The notes: generated from the sequence alone by a model not told the origin. DNA of 64,000 nt from Liopterus haemorrhoidalis (GCA_963971575.1 OZ020616.1:12741575-12805574); one strand, 5' to 3'; numbered from the stretch's first letter, positions 20,891-32,940 are shown. Made by a program: numbers and translations.

Positions 20891-22422
20891 CAGGGCCGTG
20901 CGAAGACAAAACTGCGCCCGGGGCGAAAATAAAATGGGGCGCCCCCCTCCCAAAAAAAAAAGGGAGTTATTAAATAGCAGATTATTAAATAGCATATATT
21001 CAAAAAAGGTTAAAAATTAAAAATCAGCATAAAAGTATGACTATAACTAACAAAATTTTATTTTCCTCGCCTTCAAAGCGGCAAAATCATCGATTATTTT
21101 TTCTATATCTAATAATCGAGTAACATCACATTCGATTGAAAGTAAACTTAAATTGGCAAGCCTGTCCTGAGCCATTGTAGCTGTTAAATAATTTTTTACT
21201 AATTTAAGCTTGCTGAAAGACCTTTCCGCTAATGCAGCAGTCACTGGAATATTTAGAAATATTCTATATGCAGTTTCCATATTTTTATAATTTGCAGTCA
21301 AGTCAAATTGATGGATTAATTGGAGAATTTCTAAGTGTTTCATATTTTCAAAATTTGCATTCAAAGACCGGAAAAGTTTTTTCGCCCTTAAAATCTCACA
21401 CAAAAAATCTTGTCCGTTCAAATCAGCTCCGTATTTGATTGAAAGAGCCATAGCATGTTTATTTATAGTATCTTTATCATGTGAAACAATGCTTGAACCA
21501 CTAAGAAAATCGAAATCTCGTGATACCTGTTGAAGTTTTTCAAATCTCCAAGTAAGTTGTTCAATAATTGTATCGATAGCCTCGATATATATTAAACGAA
21601 ATTTTTCAGATTCGTTTAAATCGATATCCAAAGATTCATAGTCGTATTGTTTGCGAATCTTACGTCTCCTTTCTTGCTTAAATATAGGTTCAACATTTAC
21701 AAGTTTGGCCAAATTTTCACTTTTTTTATAAAAAGTTTCAAATTTTTCATTTCTAATTTCAATGATTGTATTTTTAAGATTTTCGAATAGCCTACAAGCA
21801 ATAGGGACCGTTATGTTCTTTTTTTGAAGGAAAATATTCACCTCATCTATTTCTTCTAACATGCGGTTCCATATTACCAAACTACAAATAAAATAAAAAT
21901 TTAATCTAGTTTTGAATAAAGTTGACCTTGACTACATAAAGTGTTCTACACTGTACAATTTCACTGATTTATTTCTAGTACAAGTTCTAGTCAAAGAAAT
22001 AAGTATGTAAATTTGACGAGAATTGTATAATGTAGAACACGCTTTAAAGTCACTGTAACAGTAGTCACAATAATATTCAGAAAATACCTATCAACAATGC
22101 CATATTAATTCCAAGAAATGACATTATTTCGTGGGCAAAATAGGCAACGCAACAATGAATTTACGGTAATATTTTATAGAAATCACAAAAATGATTATTA
22201 TTTTGGTTTTCTTACTGACTTTCTAAAAGGTCGTATTGTATATTGGTTGGGAATAAATCTCCCTTTTGTTCAATAGCTAACCCTGTTACAGCCGACAAAT
22301 AAAATATTTAACAACTTTTATCAATTTGCGCATTTCCGGTGTAGTAACAATTTTGGCGCCCCCAAAATTTTGGGCTCGGAGCGTGCGCCCCTTTCGCCCC
22401 CCCCCCCCTTTGCATGGCCCTG
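20891..22422 (-). mobile_element. hAT element H1
   Basis: Ends CAGGGCCGTGCGAAG and, inverted, CAGGGCCATGCAAAGG, with GC-rich subterminal GCGCCCC blocks. The perfect 8-bp duplication TCTTACCA is at 20883-20890 and 22423-22430. It carries a minus-strand transposase C-terminal half and inserted in the 5' leader of mariner G1. Confidence 0.95.
21047..21880 (-). CDS. hAT transposase, C-terminal half (277 aa, uninterrupted)
   Basis: This is the catalytic tail and dimerisation region of a hAT transposase of the ZMYM1-like group. The frame is open from the Met at 21880 to the stop at 21047. Residues about 155-165 (SIKYGADLNG) and 205-240, with FLNIPVTAALAERSFSKLKL then LRLANLSLLSIE-type sequence, form the hAT C-terminal domain (ERSFSKLK is diagnostic). 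The N-terminal zinc finger and first catalytic Asp region are not present in the element, and nothing upstream within H1 reads as an exon. The frame has no stops, so the insertion is fairly recent or the internal deletion happened before insertion. It is not expected to be an active enzyme alone. Confidence 0.85.
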   Translation of the reverse strand: MVIWNRMLEEIDEVNIFLQKKNITVPIACRLFENLKNTIIEIRNEKFETFYKKSENLAKLVNVEPIFKQERRRKIRKQYDYESLDIDLNESEKFRLIYIEAIDTIIEQLTWRFEKLQQVSRDFDFLSGSSIVSHDKDTINKHAMALSIKYGADLNGQDFLCEILRAKKLFRSLNANFENMKHLEILQLIHQFDLTANYKNMETAYRIFLNIPVTAALAERSFSKLKLVKNYLTATMAQDRLANLSLLSIECDVTRLLDIEKIIDDFAALKARKIKFC

Positions 22423-22436
22423 TCTTACCATATTTA

Positions 22437-23715
22437 CCAGGTCTACAAGTATGAAATTCGGATTTTTTTTTTAAATAAAACACAATAAACTCAAAAGAAC
22501 AGTAAAAGTTTATTTATTCAAAGTATGCTCCATTAGAAGTTATACATTTTTCCCATCTTTCAGGCAATTTGTGAATACCTCGCCAGTAGAACTCTTCCCC
22601 TTTCCCCGCAAACCATTCATCTATCCATTCTTTCACATTTTCATATGAACAAAAGTGCTGCTCGGCAAGTGCGTGACCCATCGATGTGAACAAGTGGTAA
22701 TCTGAAGGGGCCAAGTCTGGTGAGTAAGCGGCATTGAGTAGCACTTCCCACTTGAGTGCCTCCAATGTGTTGCAAACTGCTTTTGCCTCATGTGATGGAG
22801 CGGTATCTTGAAGAAAGATTACCTTGTGCTGTCTTCTTTCGTATTCTGGTCGTTTTATGAGCAGCGAATGGTTCAATTCGATCAGTTGTTGTTGGTAGCG
22901 TTGGGTATTAACTGTTTCACCACGTTTTAACAATTCATAATAAACCACACCCTTTTGGTCCCACCAAGTACAGCGCATTGTCTTTTTGCCAAAGCGATTC
23001 GGTCTTGCAGTTGATGTGGATGGTGACCCTGGGTTCACCCATGATTTTTTGCGTTTGGGATTTTCAAAATAAATCCATTTTTCATCGCCAGTAATGATAC
23101 GATGCAAAAAAAAACTTTCTTTTGTATCGTGCAAGCAAAATTTCACAAGTGTTTTTGCGTTTTTCCATCTGCCTCTCATTCAATGCATGTGGAACCCATC
23201 TGCCGACTTTCTGGATCTTACCCATCTCTCGTAGGCGATTGGAAACAGCTTGTTGACTAACGCCTAACTGCTCTGCTAGTTGTTTTTGTGATCGTCTTCC
23301 TGTAGCAATGTTTCCAATTTTGTATTTTCATATTTTTTTGGAGGTTTTGCATGTACTTTGTCTGTAAGATCAAAGTCACCACTTTTGAAACGCCGAAACC
23401 ATCGTTCACACGTATCTTGCGATGGAGCCTATTCACCATAAGCTTCTCGAAGCAGTCGGTATGATTCAGAAGCAGTTTTTTCAAATGAAAACAAAACAGT
23501 AGTACTGTCCGCGAATGCTCTTTATTTGGCACAAAATTTGACATTTTTAACACAGTAAAACAAAACTATATGATCACTTTTCAAATTATAACCTATACGC
23601 ATTTGACACTTAATGATAACTTTACAAAACGCCATATGTGTTGAAACTTTGAACTATACACTCTGTTTGCGCGGCAAGTTTGAAAAAAATCCGCATTTCA
23701 TACTTGTAGACCTGG
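22437..23715 (-). mobile_element. mariner element F1 (1.28 kb, both ends)
   Basis: Inverted ends CCAGGTCTACAAGTATGAAA at left and its complement at right (23689-23715), then TA at 22435-22436 and 23716-23717. It is inserted six bases beyond the duplication of hAT H1, inside mariner G1. Confidence 0.95.
22514..23544 (-). pseudogene. mariner F1 transposase, near complete, frameshifted
   Basis: The 5' part from the ATG at 23544 begins MSNFVPNKEHSRTVL and needs frame changes near 23470 and 23185 to follow the paired helix-turn-helix part (LTDK.H.KPPK, QLAEQLGVSQQAVSNRL). From 23179 the frame is open to the stop at 22514 for 221 residues and carries all three catalytic motifs: ITGDEKWIYF, FLQDTAPSH and YSPDLAPSDYHLF (DD34D), then GIHKLPERWEKCITSNGAYF at the end. 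This is a classic insect mariner. Only a few disruptions separate it from an intact gene. Confidence 0.9.
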
Positions 23716-23725
23716 TAGAGTGAGC

Positions 23726-24740
23726 ATGATGTCAGTGAATAAAGTGCATTTACGACATTCTATGTTGTATGAGTTCGAAAGAGGAAGCAACGCGTCGGTT
23801 GCATGTGAAAACTTATGTGCAGTATTTGGAACAGATGTTGTAAATGTTCGTACTTGCCAAAGATGGTTTACTAAATTTCGTTCCGTAGATCTGAGCCTAA
23901 AAGAAGATACTTGATCTGGTAGACCATCCAAGATCGATAATAATGTTTTGCGCTCCATGTTGGAGCAAAATCCACATCTAACAACTAGAGAAATTGCAAA
24001 AGAGTTCGGCATCCATCATACAACTGCTGGTGACCACATTAAATCTCTTGGTTTTGTCTTAAAGCAAAGCATCTGGGTCCCCTATGAATTGACCCAAAAG
24101 AATTTATCAGATCGTGTAATAATATGCTCATTAGACACAATGTGGAGCCATTTCTGGACAGGCTGGTTACTGGATATGAAAAGTGGATTCTTTACGAGAA
24201 TATTAAGAGAAGAAAAGCTTACTGCAAACCTGGAACATCGTCAGCAACTCTTGCAAAACCAAACATTCATAAAAAAAGTAATGCTCTGTTTGTGGTGGGA
24301 TAGAAGGTCCAGTGTATTACGAGCTGCTAAAACAGGGGCAAACTGTCACTGTGGATCTGTACTGCCACCAACTCGATAAATTGCATGCAGCTGTCAAGCA
24401 AAGAAGGCCAGTATTAGCGTCCAGAAAAGGTATCGTGTTCCATCAAGGTAACGCTAGACCGCATACCGCAATGGTGACACAACAAAAAGTTAATGCGTTT
24501 GGATGAGAAGTTCTTAGTCACCCACCATATTCACCTGATATTGCACTATCAGATTACTACCTATTCAGTACTCTGCAAAATTATCTAACAGGAAAAAAAT
24601 GTAATTCTTTTGAAAGTGTTTCTAAGGCATTTGCTGACTATTTTCATTCCAAGGACGAGAACTTTTACAGAAGAGATTGACAGGTTACCTGAAAGATGAC
24701 AACAAGTTGTTACAAATAATGGAAATTATATCATTGAATA
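23726..24740 (+). pseudogene. mariner G1 transposase
   Basis: It starts MMSVNKVHLRHSMLYEFERG, followed by the helix-turn-helix (CENLCAVFGTDVVNVRTCQRW), a stop replacing W in the DTWSGRPS motif at about 23913, and the second recognition segment (TTREIAKEFGIHHTTAGDHI). The first catalytic region is damaged around 24125-24190. HQGNARPHTAM (24440) has Gly where the second catalytic Asp should be. The third motif reads HPPYSPDIALSDYYLF. The tail to 24740 is frameshifted. mariner family is certain; the enzyme is dead. Confidence 0.88.
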
Positions 24741-24821
24741 ATATTATGGATATACTTTTTTAAATATCTTAAAATAATTTTATTTAAATACGACAGAACT
24801 TTCCCTCCAACCTAATACATA

Positions 24822-26010
24822 CCAGGTCTACAAGTATGAAATGCGGATTTTTTTCAAACTTGCCGCGCAAACAGAATGTATAGTTCAAAGTTTCAACACA
24901 TATGGCGTTTTGTTAAGTTATCATTAAGTGTCAAATGCGTATAGGTTATAATTTGAAAAGTGATCATATAGTTTGGTTTTACTGTGTTAAAAATGTCAAA
25001 TTTTGTGCCAAATAAAGAGCATTCGCGGACAGTACTAATGTTTTATTTTCATTTGAAAAAAAAATGCTGCTGAATCATACCGACTGCTTCGAGAAGCTTA
25101 TGGTGAATATGCTCCATCGCAAGATACGTGTGAACGATGGTTTTGGCGTTTCAAAAGTGGTGACTTTGATCTTACAGACAAAGAACATGGAAAACCTCCA
25201 AAAAATATGAAGATACAAAATTGGAAATATTGCTACAGGAAAACGATAGTCAATCACAAAAACAACTAGCAGAGCAGTTAGGCGTTAGTCAACAAGCTGT
25301 TTCCAATCGCCTACGAGAGATGAGTAAGATCCAGAAAGTCGGCAGATGGGTTCCACATGCATTGAATGAGAAGCAGATGGAAAAACGCAAAAACACTTGT
25401 GAAATTTTGCTTGCACGATACAAAAGAAAGTCTTTTTTGCATCTTATCATTACTGGCGATGAAAAATGGATTTATTTTGAAGGGAAAAGGGTGTGGTCTA
25501 TTATGAATTGTTAAAACCTGGTGAAACAGTTAATACCCAACGCTACCAACAACAACTGATCGAATTGAACCATTTGCTGCTCATAAAACGACCAGAATAC
25601 GAAAGAAGACAGCACAAGGTAATCTATCTTCTCGATAACGTTCCGATAACGCTCGATAAGGCAAAAGCAGTTTGCAACACATTGGAGGCACTTAAGTGGG
25701 AAGTGCTACCCCATGCCGCTTACTCACCAGACTTGGTCCCTTCAGATTACCACTTTTTCGCATCGATGGGTCACGCACTTGCCGTGCAGCACTTTTGTTC
25801 ATATGAAAATGTGAAAGAATTGCTAGATGAATGGTTTGCGGGGAAAGGGGAAGAGTTCTACTGGCGAGGTATTCACAAATTGCCTGAAAGATGGGAAAAA
25901 TGTATAACTTCTAATGGAGCATACTTTGAATAAATAAACTTTTACTGTTCTTTTGAGTTAAATGTGTTTTATTTAAAAAAAAAATCCGCATTTCATACTT
26001 GTAGACCTGG
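24822..26010 (+). mobile_element. mariner element F2, inverted sister of F1
   Basis: Same ends as F1 (CCAGGTCTACAAGTATGAAA), TA at 24820-24821 and 26011-26012. It sits 4 bp after the TA of mariner G1. About 90 bp shorter than F1 owing to an internal deletion. Confidence 0.95.
24993..25933 (+). pseudogene. mariner F2 transposase with internal deletion
   Basis: The start MSNFVPNKEHSRTVL is intact at 24993. A frame change near 25062 leads to the helix-turn-helix (RLLREAYGEYAPSQDTCERW, QLAEQLGVSQQAVSNRLREM). ITGDEKWIYF holds the first catalytic Asp. A deletion near 25480 removes the segment from ENPKRKKSW to DQKG present in F1. The third part 25493-25933 retains LLDN (second Asp region altered by a small insertion) and YSPDLVPSDYHFF, ending GAYFE. 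Same subfamily as F1, so the two are copies of one lineage in opposite orientation. Confidence 0.9.
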
Positions 26011-26012
26011 TA

Positions 26013-27097
26013 TTTAGTTTTCAGGAAAAGTGCACAGGTCACTAGATACGAGTAAAAAACTGATTTTGGTCGATTTACTTTTTGGCTTCTAACTTTTTTG
26101 TTTTAATTCATACAAGTTTCTAATTTGCACGTACAGGCACTTTTTAAGAAAATTCCTAGTTGTCCTCAAAATTTTTATAGCTCGTATAATTTTCGAGAAA
26201 TTCATACTAATTTTCAATTTTCGTATGAGGTTGTATTTAAATGCATTAAATCGAGATTTTTTCTCTCTTTCTAATGATATAAAACACACCTACATTAAAA
26301 TGAAACTTAACTGAGAAATTAGAAAATTATTGATTTTAAAATAAATTGTATGTATAGCATTACAATAAATTCACAAAAACATGTGAAATATAGTAGTTCT
26401 TTTAGCAGTCTTAGAAAAACGATTTTTTTTAAATGGCCTCGTTTTTGGAGCCTTTGCAGAGTGCCCTAATTACCCATCCATTGTCACGCTACTAACTCGA
26501 AGGGTTAAAACGTCTCTTCATTTAAAGATACTTTAAAATTTCACTCTTGTAAGACTGCCTTTTCGACTATTATTGCTAACAATTCATTTCTTGTGTCAGT
26601 ACATGTATTGTTGAATGAAGGACGAAATTATTTTTGTAAAAATTTAAATGAAAAATATGAATTTCATTACAATAGCTTCCGAAGAACAATACTAACACAA
26701 AAAAACAAGCCAAGTAATTTCTAAGGGCGCAGAGATTTACTCAAGGACAAGTATTAACTGTTTAAGATGTCAATTTTTGAAAAAAATGCTTAAGAAATTT
26801 TCTCATGCGGTACAAAAGAACTTAGTTAAAATTAACACTTTGACTTGTAAGAAATATTATTATTTATGTTCTATTTTGATTTTACAGACCTATTTTATCG
26901 TTTCTTACATTAATAAGTATATTATTGTTGCTGTAAATAGTATTTGCAGACAAAATTACTTTGTTCAAGCGCTATTTTTTTAAAACATACTTAAAATAAC
27001 CAGTCGCTTCTCTTCTTAATTTATTTAACCGCCCAAAAGATATTAGTTGTGCCTATATAAATAAAATTGGTGACTATTTATATATATATATATATAT
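26013..27097. other. Non-coding, nothing recognised
   Basis: AT-rich. It ends with a (TA)n tract (27079-27097) that forms the left border of the foldback element. Confidence 0.45.
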
Positions 27098-28568
27098 GAG
27101 TCATTCTTTTTCATCGAGAGACCCCATGCTGTCCAAAAATATATTAGTCTATGAAAGGTCTACCAGGGCTCATTCGATGCTTATTGTAGTCTAGTTTCGA
27201 AATCCGAGTGGCTCTTTTACGGAAACATCGTAACTTATTAAATATGGCCACCAATCCCACGTGACCTCTACCTTTTCTTCGATAAATCGATTATAAAGTC
27301 AACACAATCGAGTCAATTTTGGTGTCAAACCCCTGAAAATGTGACTTAAAGGTAGTTGAGGCGGCTGTTAATGAATCCAGGGTCAAATTTAGAAAATTCA
27401 ATATGGCGGATGCAATATGACGGCCGAAACTACGTGCCAAGTGAAGATTTTTTAAAAAATGATTTGATTTCAATATAATATAATGCCTGGGGGTTTATGG
27501 GGTCACTGATGATGAATTCAGGGTGCAATTCAGAAAATTAAATATGGCGGATCCAATAAAGCGGATTCAATATGGCGGCCAAAACCACTTGATGAGAAAT
27601 TATAGTTTGAATAGTGTAAATATAAGTCAAAATAGTTAATTTTTATAGTTCAACAAATAAAAAAAAAAAATTTAAATAAAAATTATAAAAAAATTTGATG
27701 TTAGATTTAGAAACAGTGTTACGGACACAGAAATTCTAGTTGTGTTTAGGTGGATTGTTTAATTTAATTTTTCTGTATCGACTCTATTTAACTTAATAAG
27801 GGAAGATTTCTGAAAAAACTTTGAGAAAATACAGGGTTCGATCCTGGACTTATCATGAACGATTTCATAAACCCTTAGGTACCAAATTAGTTTGAAGTCA
27901 ATTGATTTTTTAAAAATCTCCGATTGTCAAGTGATTTTGACCGCCATATTGAATTTTCTCACATGAACCCTGGATTTATCATCAGAAACCCCATAAACCT
28001 CCAGGTATTAAATAAGGACAAAATCAAGTGATGTTTGGAAAATCTCTTTTCATCAAGTGGTTTTGGCCGCCATATTGAATCCGCTTTATTGGATCCGCCA
28101 TATTTAATTTTCTGAATTGCACCCTGAATTCATCATCAGTGACCCCATAAACCCCCAGGCATTATATTATATTGAAATCAAATCATTTTTTAAAAAATCT
28201 TCACTTGGCACGTGGTTTCGGCCGCCATATTGCATCCGCCATATTGAATTTTCTAAATTTGACCCTGGATTCATTAACAGCCGCCTCAACTACCTTTAGG
28301 TAACATTTTCAGGGGTTTGACACCCAAATTGACTCGATTGTGTTGACTTTATAATCGATTTATCGGTCTCTAGAAAAGGTCTCGACCTTTTCTTCGATAA
28401 ATCACGTGAGATTGGTGGCCATATTTGATAAGTTACGATGTTTCCGTAAAAGAGCCACTCGGAATTCGAAACTAGACTACAATAAGCATCGAATGAGCCC
28501 TGGTAGACCTTTCATAGACTAATATATTTTTGGACAGCATGGGGTCTCTCGATGAAAAAGAATGACCC
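27098..28568. mobile_element. 1.47-kb foldback element with about 500-bp arms
   Basis: The left arm 27098-27600 and right arm 28047-28568 are near-perfect inverted copies beginning at the outer edge with GTCATTCTTTTTCATCGAGA. Both borders are (TA)n. The right arm and spacer contain about four imperfect tandem units of 120-145 bp, each with CCTGGATTCATCATCAG, CCCATAAACC and CCGCCATATTGAAT. No coding frame. It sits in the (TA)n end of the RTE-like LINE to its right. Confidence 0.85.
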
Positions 28569-28589
28569 ATATATATATATATATATAAG

Positions 28590-30070
28590 TTCCTGTCGCT
28601 CCTATGTGAAGCATAGGGCCTCAATAATCTTCCGCCATTTGGATGTCTTGTACTAGATGTTTTAACTCCCTCCATGTTTTGCCGCTTTCACTGGCTTCCT
28701 TCATGGTTAATCTACGCCATGTGTCCCTTGGTCTGCCACATCTACGGCCCTTTTGGGTTCTAATCAAGAGCCGTTTTATTGATGGACAAAGGGTTGTTCC
28801 TTAAGATATGTCCTATCCATCTCCACTCCGTTTTGGTAGGTTCTCTCCCAAAGGCGAGCGTTGGTAATAACGTCAGACCAAAATATGCGTAATATTCTAC
28901 GCAAGCAAGAATTGACGAACACTTGAAGATGATGGATAATGGTTCTAGAAGTTTTCCAAGTCTCACAGCCGTATAGTAGAACCGGCATGATATTAGAATT
29001 GAATATTCTAATTTTTTGCGAAGAATTCCAAACATTTTTCAGCATACTGAAAGCATGCCTAGCTTTATTAATCCTCATTTTAACATCCTCTTCGATGCCT
29101 CCGAGATTTGCATGAGACAATGCTTCAGAGATAAGTAAAAATTTCCACGTCTTCAATGATGTTGTCGAAGGTGTGAGACAGAAGGCAAATGTCATCTGCA
29201 TACGTTAGATCTGCCAAGTGGGAAGTTAAAGTCCAGCGAATTCTGTCTCCAGTTCCGATACTCTTTCTCAATACATCATCTAGGACGATGTTAAAGAGGA
29301 TGGGTGACAGAGTACATCCTTGCTTAATGCACACGCCAACAGGAATGGGGTCGCTGAGAACGCCTTTGTGCAGGATTTTGCAGGAGCATCCTGATAAAGG
29401 AACTGGATGAGTTTTATGAGCTTAGGTGGAATTCTTCTTTTTTGTAGAGCTCTCCAAATTGCATCGTGAGATAAACAGTCGAATGCTTTCTGGAAATCTA
29501 TGAAAACAAGGTACAAACCAGTTCTCCACTCGATTGACTGTTCGATGACAATACAGCTATCGAGTACGCGTGAAATTATATTGTGTATTATTTTAGCAAG
29601 TACTTTATTGCAAGAATTGAGTAGGGCAATTCCACGCCAATTATCGCAGTTGGAGAGGTCGCCTTTCTTGGGGAGCTTGATCATTAGTCCCTTTTTCCAT
29701 TCTGCTGGTTGCAATTCTTCTTTCCAAATTTGCGTTTACAAGGGGTGTAATATTTTACTGACTGTTGTGTCAGATTTAAGGATATCTGCTCCGGATGTTA
29801 TCAGTTCCGGCTGCCTTATTATTTTTCAATTCCTTTATTGCCTTGGATATTTCTTCCACACTAGGTGCATCCGTGTTAATTCTGACTGGTTTATTATTAG
29901 GTTTTATTCTATTTTTATTATATTATTACAGTTTTATTATATAATTATATTTTATTTGGTTGATATTCGAGGCACGACTACCCTTTGGGGCATTTAATAA
30001 ATCATTAAAGTGTTCATGCCATCTTCTAAGCTGGCTATTTACTTTTGTTTTAATTTTTTCAATCTAAGGG
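28590..30070 (-). pseudogene. RTE-like LINE reverse transcriptase, decayed
   Basis: Minus strand. It begins near 30050 with QLRRWHEHFNDLLN, then ISKAIKELKNNKAAGTDNI, PAEWKKGLMIKLPKKGDLS with NWRGIALLNSCNKVL, a deletion of the GFRPGRS region, FIDFQKAFDCLSHDAIW, KQGCTLSPILFN and TYADDICLLSH (the YADD active site). The tail has PVLLYGCETWKTS and KTWRELKH-type sequence before the (TA)n end. This order and the YGCETW motif are typical of RTE-like elements. Several frameshifts and stops; 5' truncated, so no endonuclease domain. Confidence 0.85.
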
Positions 30071-30318
30071 GTATTCTGGGGGGATTAAAAAACTTTAAAT
30101 ATCTCATTTATTATTGACTTAACAAACACTTTAAAAAAATCTAGCAAACACTTAAAAATAAACTATCTAATTTGTTTTATGTATTTCAATAGGAATTATT
30201 ATTTACTTTTATCAAAAATTAATATAGGAACATTTGTTTAGAATAAATAAACGTTTTTCTTTTTAGAGTAGACGGTCCACGCGTCTACTAGTGGACGCAC
30301 AGTTTGAGAAACTCTGAT
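30071..30318. mobile_element. hAT-type MITE, right end recognisable
   Basis: The right end GCACAGTTTGAGAAACTCTG is a common hAT terminus in complement (CAGAGTTTCTCAAACT). The matching left end was not found; AT-rich between. Confidence 0.4.
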
Positions 30319-30344
30319 CTGGAATTTGCAATGTTAGTATGATT

Positions 30345-30445
30345 TACAAAGCTTAAACAAAATGACCAAAAGTCCGAATTTATAGATAAAAATTATTAGA
30401 TTTCAAAATCTAGTTCCACCTAAACGTTTGGAATATCCTATATAT
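30345..30445 (-). repeat. End fragment of the GGCTATTCCAAACG family
   Basis: The minus strand matches 14522-14625: ATTCCAAACGTTTAGGTGG, then the AACTAGATTTTGAAATCTA block and CGGACTTTTGGTCATTTTG. Only one end is present. Confidence 0.6.
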
Positions 30446-31380
30446 TAACTATTTTTGTAATTTTTGTAACAGAGATGTTCCGAGTGATGTAAGAATAGTA
30501 TATTCTGTAACAACCTTACTTTCACAGATCCTACTTTCTCCACGACCACCAGAAAAAAAAAATTTACAAATAATTATTTTAACAAACATTTTATCTTAAC
30601 AAATAATTACTGGCCGCACATCGGCCACTATTTTAGGTTAGGAAGTTATGTTGCATTTATTTAATGTAAACGTTGCATATATCTTAATGTAACCCTTCAA
30701 AAACAAAAGACAACAAGCATGGAATGGTTATTCCATAACAAGTGATGGAATGAAATACACGCAAAATGCATAAGATGATAAGTGCTTTAGAATAACATTC
30801 CAACTCTTGTGTTAGGATATTAACTTTCTGTAGTCAAAATTGGTTTTAGAATTGGTAAATTCTATAGTGGTCGTGGAGAAAAGTTTTTTTTTCTATTTTT
30901 AATATAGAAAATCTATAGTTACAACTTTTGATCACGATATCATTTACAAGTATTTTTTTATAAATTTCTACATTATCAGGGAGTTTGAGCGTGTATCAGT
31001 TGGCAGTGAGTGACAAGCGGCAGTCAGCACTCTCTATCGGCAATAACGGGTACTTAAAACTTGGTTGACACCAGTTATCTCTCTTATTCTGTATTTAACA
31101 TGAACATTCAATTAATCCCTGGATTATTAACGCCTTATTATCTCACTTATATCAAATCTCAATGACAGTATAACTTTATTTTTATATTATGTACCTATTT
31201 ATACTTATATTTTTAATAAATTTTAGATAAATACCTTATGATTAAAGCATTGTAGTGGCTTATATTACGTCTCGCAATTATTATAAGTATTGCAATATAG
31301 GAGGAAAAGAAGCCAATGAAAAACACATCTTGTATGTGCCAAGAAGTGACGTAAAACCAATAGAAAGACGATTATTAGAC
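30446..31380. other. Non-coding, nothing recognised
   Basis: No frame or repeat structure supported. Confidence 0.4.
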
Positions 31381-31657
31381 GTAGGGTCGTCTTAGGCCAT
31401 ACAGGGGCTCTTGGGCACACAGAGTTTGGAACCCTTTTAGAAAGTCACAAAAAAAATGAATAAAAACATTAATATGAGGGATGTTTCCTAAATTCTGGGA
31501 ATTGTGCTATAATTAAATTACGCAGAACTTATAGGCAATGTTATTGGTGCCAGACAAGTCTTGACATGTTTATGCAACTATCTAGTGCAATATTGTTCAG
31601 TCTGATTTAGGTGTTCGACTGATATAGACGCGTTTTCATAGCACTGTTTTTGTAACC

Positions 31658-32940
31658 ATGGAAGACGCAGCAAAATCTCAAAGAGCAATAATTTTCTTTT
31701 TGTGGAAAGAAGGTGTGAAATCATCAGAAATTATTCAGCGTCTGCAAGGAGTATTAGGTGAGTCTGCAGAATCCAAAAGTACTGTTTATCGGTGGATCGA
31801 TCGTTTTAAAACCGGTAGAACATCACTTAAAGACGATCCACGCAGTGGGCGCCCAAGCGTCGGTAAATGAAAGAAACATTACTGCCGTCGAAGACCTACT
31901 GAAAGAGAACAGGCGAATGACTATTCGTCAAATTAGTGTGCGCCTAGGGATAGATACACGACAAGTTCAAGACATCTTGCATGATTGTTTGGGCGTTAGC
32001 AAGGTTTCACCGCGCTGGGTGCCAAGGCTGTTGGGACCAGAACAGAAACTCAATAGGAGACACCAAAACAGTTCTTTGAGGACGGCTTAAAAAAATTAGT
32101 TTATCGTTCGGATAAATGTATTCAGTTAAGGAGGCGCACAACCCTATAGTTCTCAATAGTTTCTTATACAAAACTAATAAACGGAAATAAAATTAATAAC
32201 AATCTATATATCAAAATTTGCAGCGAATTTTTATCTATCTAATAGGATATTTTTAATTGTAGAAAAAACTGTAATGTAATTGTAAATAAGCAAATTGCAT
32301 TATAGACGCCATCTTGTAAACCAATTGACGCATATTTGCGTACGATGCGGCAATTTGTAGCTAAAGCTTCATTCTACAAATATGTTTATAGCTATTTTAC
32401 TCTATTGTGAAAACTACTTATAGTTATTATACTTAGTAGTCTATTTTTGCCGCCACCTTCAATATGCCGCCGTTTTCAAAATAGGTATTACAAGAAAAAT
32501 GATTTAATCTTCGTAAAGAATACGTGTACCAAGTGGAATTCCATTATCATCAAGTATAATATTTTTCGACGAAGGTTCTAAACTATAAGGAATCGAGTCG
32601 AAAAAAATGTTGACGTATTATTTGAACATTTCTACACAAAACTATATAAATATAAAAGTTATTCGAAACCCACAAATATATTTAAAAAATTACAGAACAA
32701 TATCGCTGATGTCTATTTTTAAGTTATTGAGCGATAATATTTTTACAATAAATGTTTCTACAATTAAAAATATCTTATTATATAGATAAAAATTCGGTGC
32801 AAAATTTGAAGTATAGATTGATACAAATTTTATTTTAGATTTTTAGTTTTGTATAAGAAATTAGTAACCACTGGGGGTTAGACGCAGCCTTAAATGGAGA
32901 TTATGTTGAAAAACTACATTGTAATATTGACGAAAATTAA
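31658..32940 (+). pseudogene. mariner D1 transposase lacking its catalytic core
   Basis: It starts MEDAAKSQRAIIFFLWKEGV with the first helix-turn-helix, SKSTVYRWIDRFKTGRTSL and DDPRSGRPS. A frame change near 31860 leads to MTIRQISVRLGIDTRQVQDI (second recognition segment) and SPRWVPRLL. At about 32065 the frame jumps to EDGLKKLVYRSDKCIQL, the region just before the C-terminus, so the whole DD34D core is deleted. MITE C2 then interrupts at a TTAA, and the protein end NGDYVEKLHCNIDEN with stop resumes at 32894-32940. Only the DNA-binding half could ever be made. Confidence 0.88.
32130..32889. mobile_element. TTAA-flanked MITE C2 (sister of C1)
   Basis: 760 bp, flanked by TTAA at 32126-32129 and 32890-32893, with about 100-bp inverted ends. 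It is an inverted copy of C1 over its length (shared CATCTTGTAAACCAATNGACG, GGAATNCCATTATCATCAAG). It lands inside the last codons of mariner D1. Confidence 0.9.

Larger units (their letters stand above)
20724..24815 (+). mobile_element. mariner element G1, containing hAT H1 and mariner F1
   Basis: Inverted ends AGGTTGGAGGGAAAGTTCTG (left 20726) and its complement at the right end (24795-24813), flanked by TA at 20722-20723 and 24816-24817. Removing H1 with its duplication (20891-22430) and F1 with its TA (22437-23717) leaves about 1.27 kb, the usual mariner size. Confidence 0.9.

Noticed and set aside
27291..28299. Pair of 60-codon frames on opposite strands
   Set aside because: They are mirror translations of the two arms of the foldback element.
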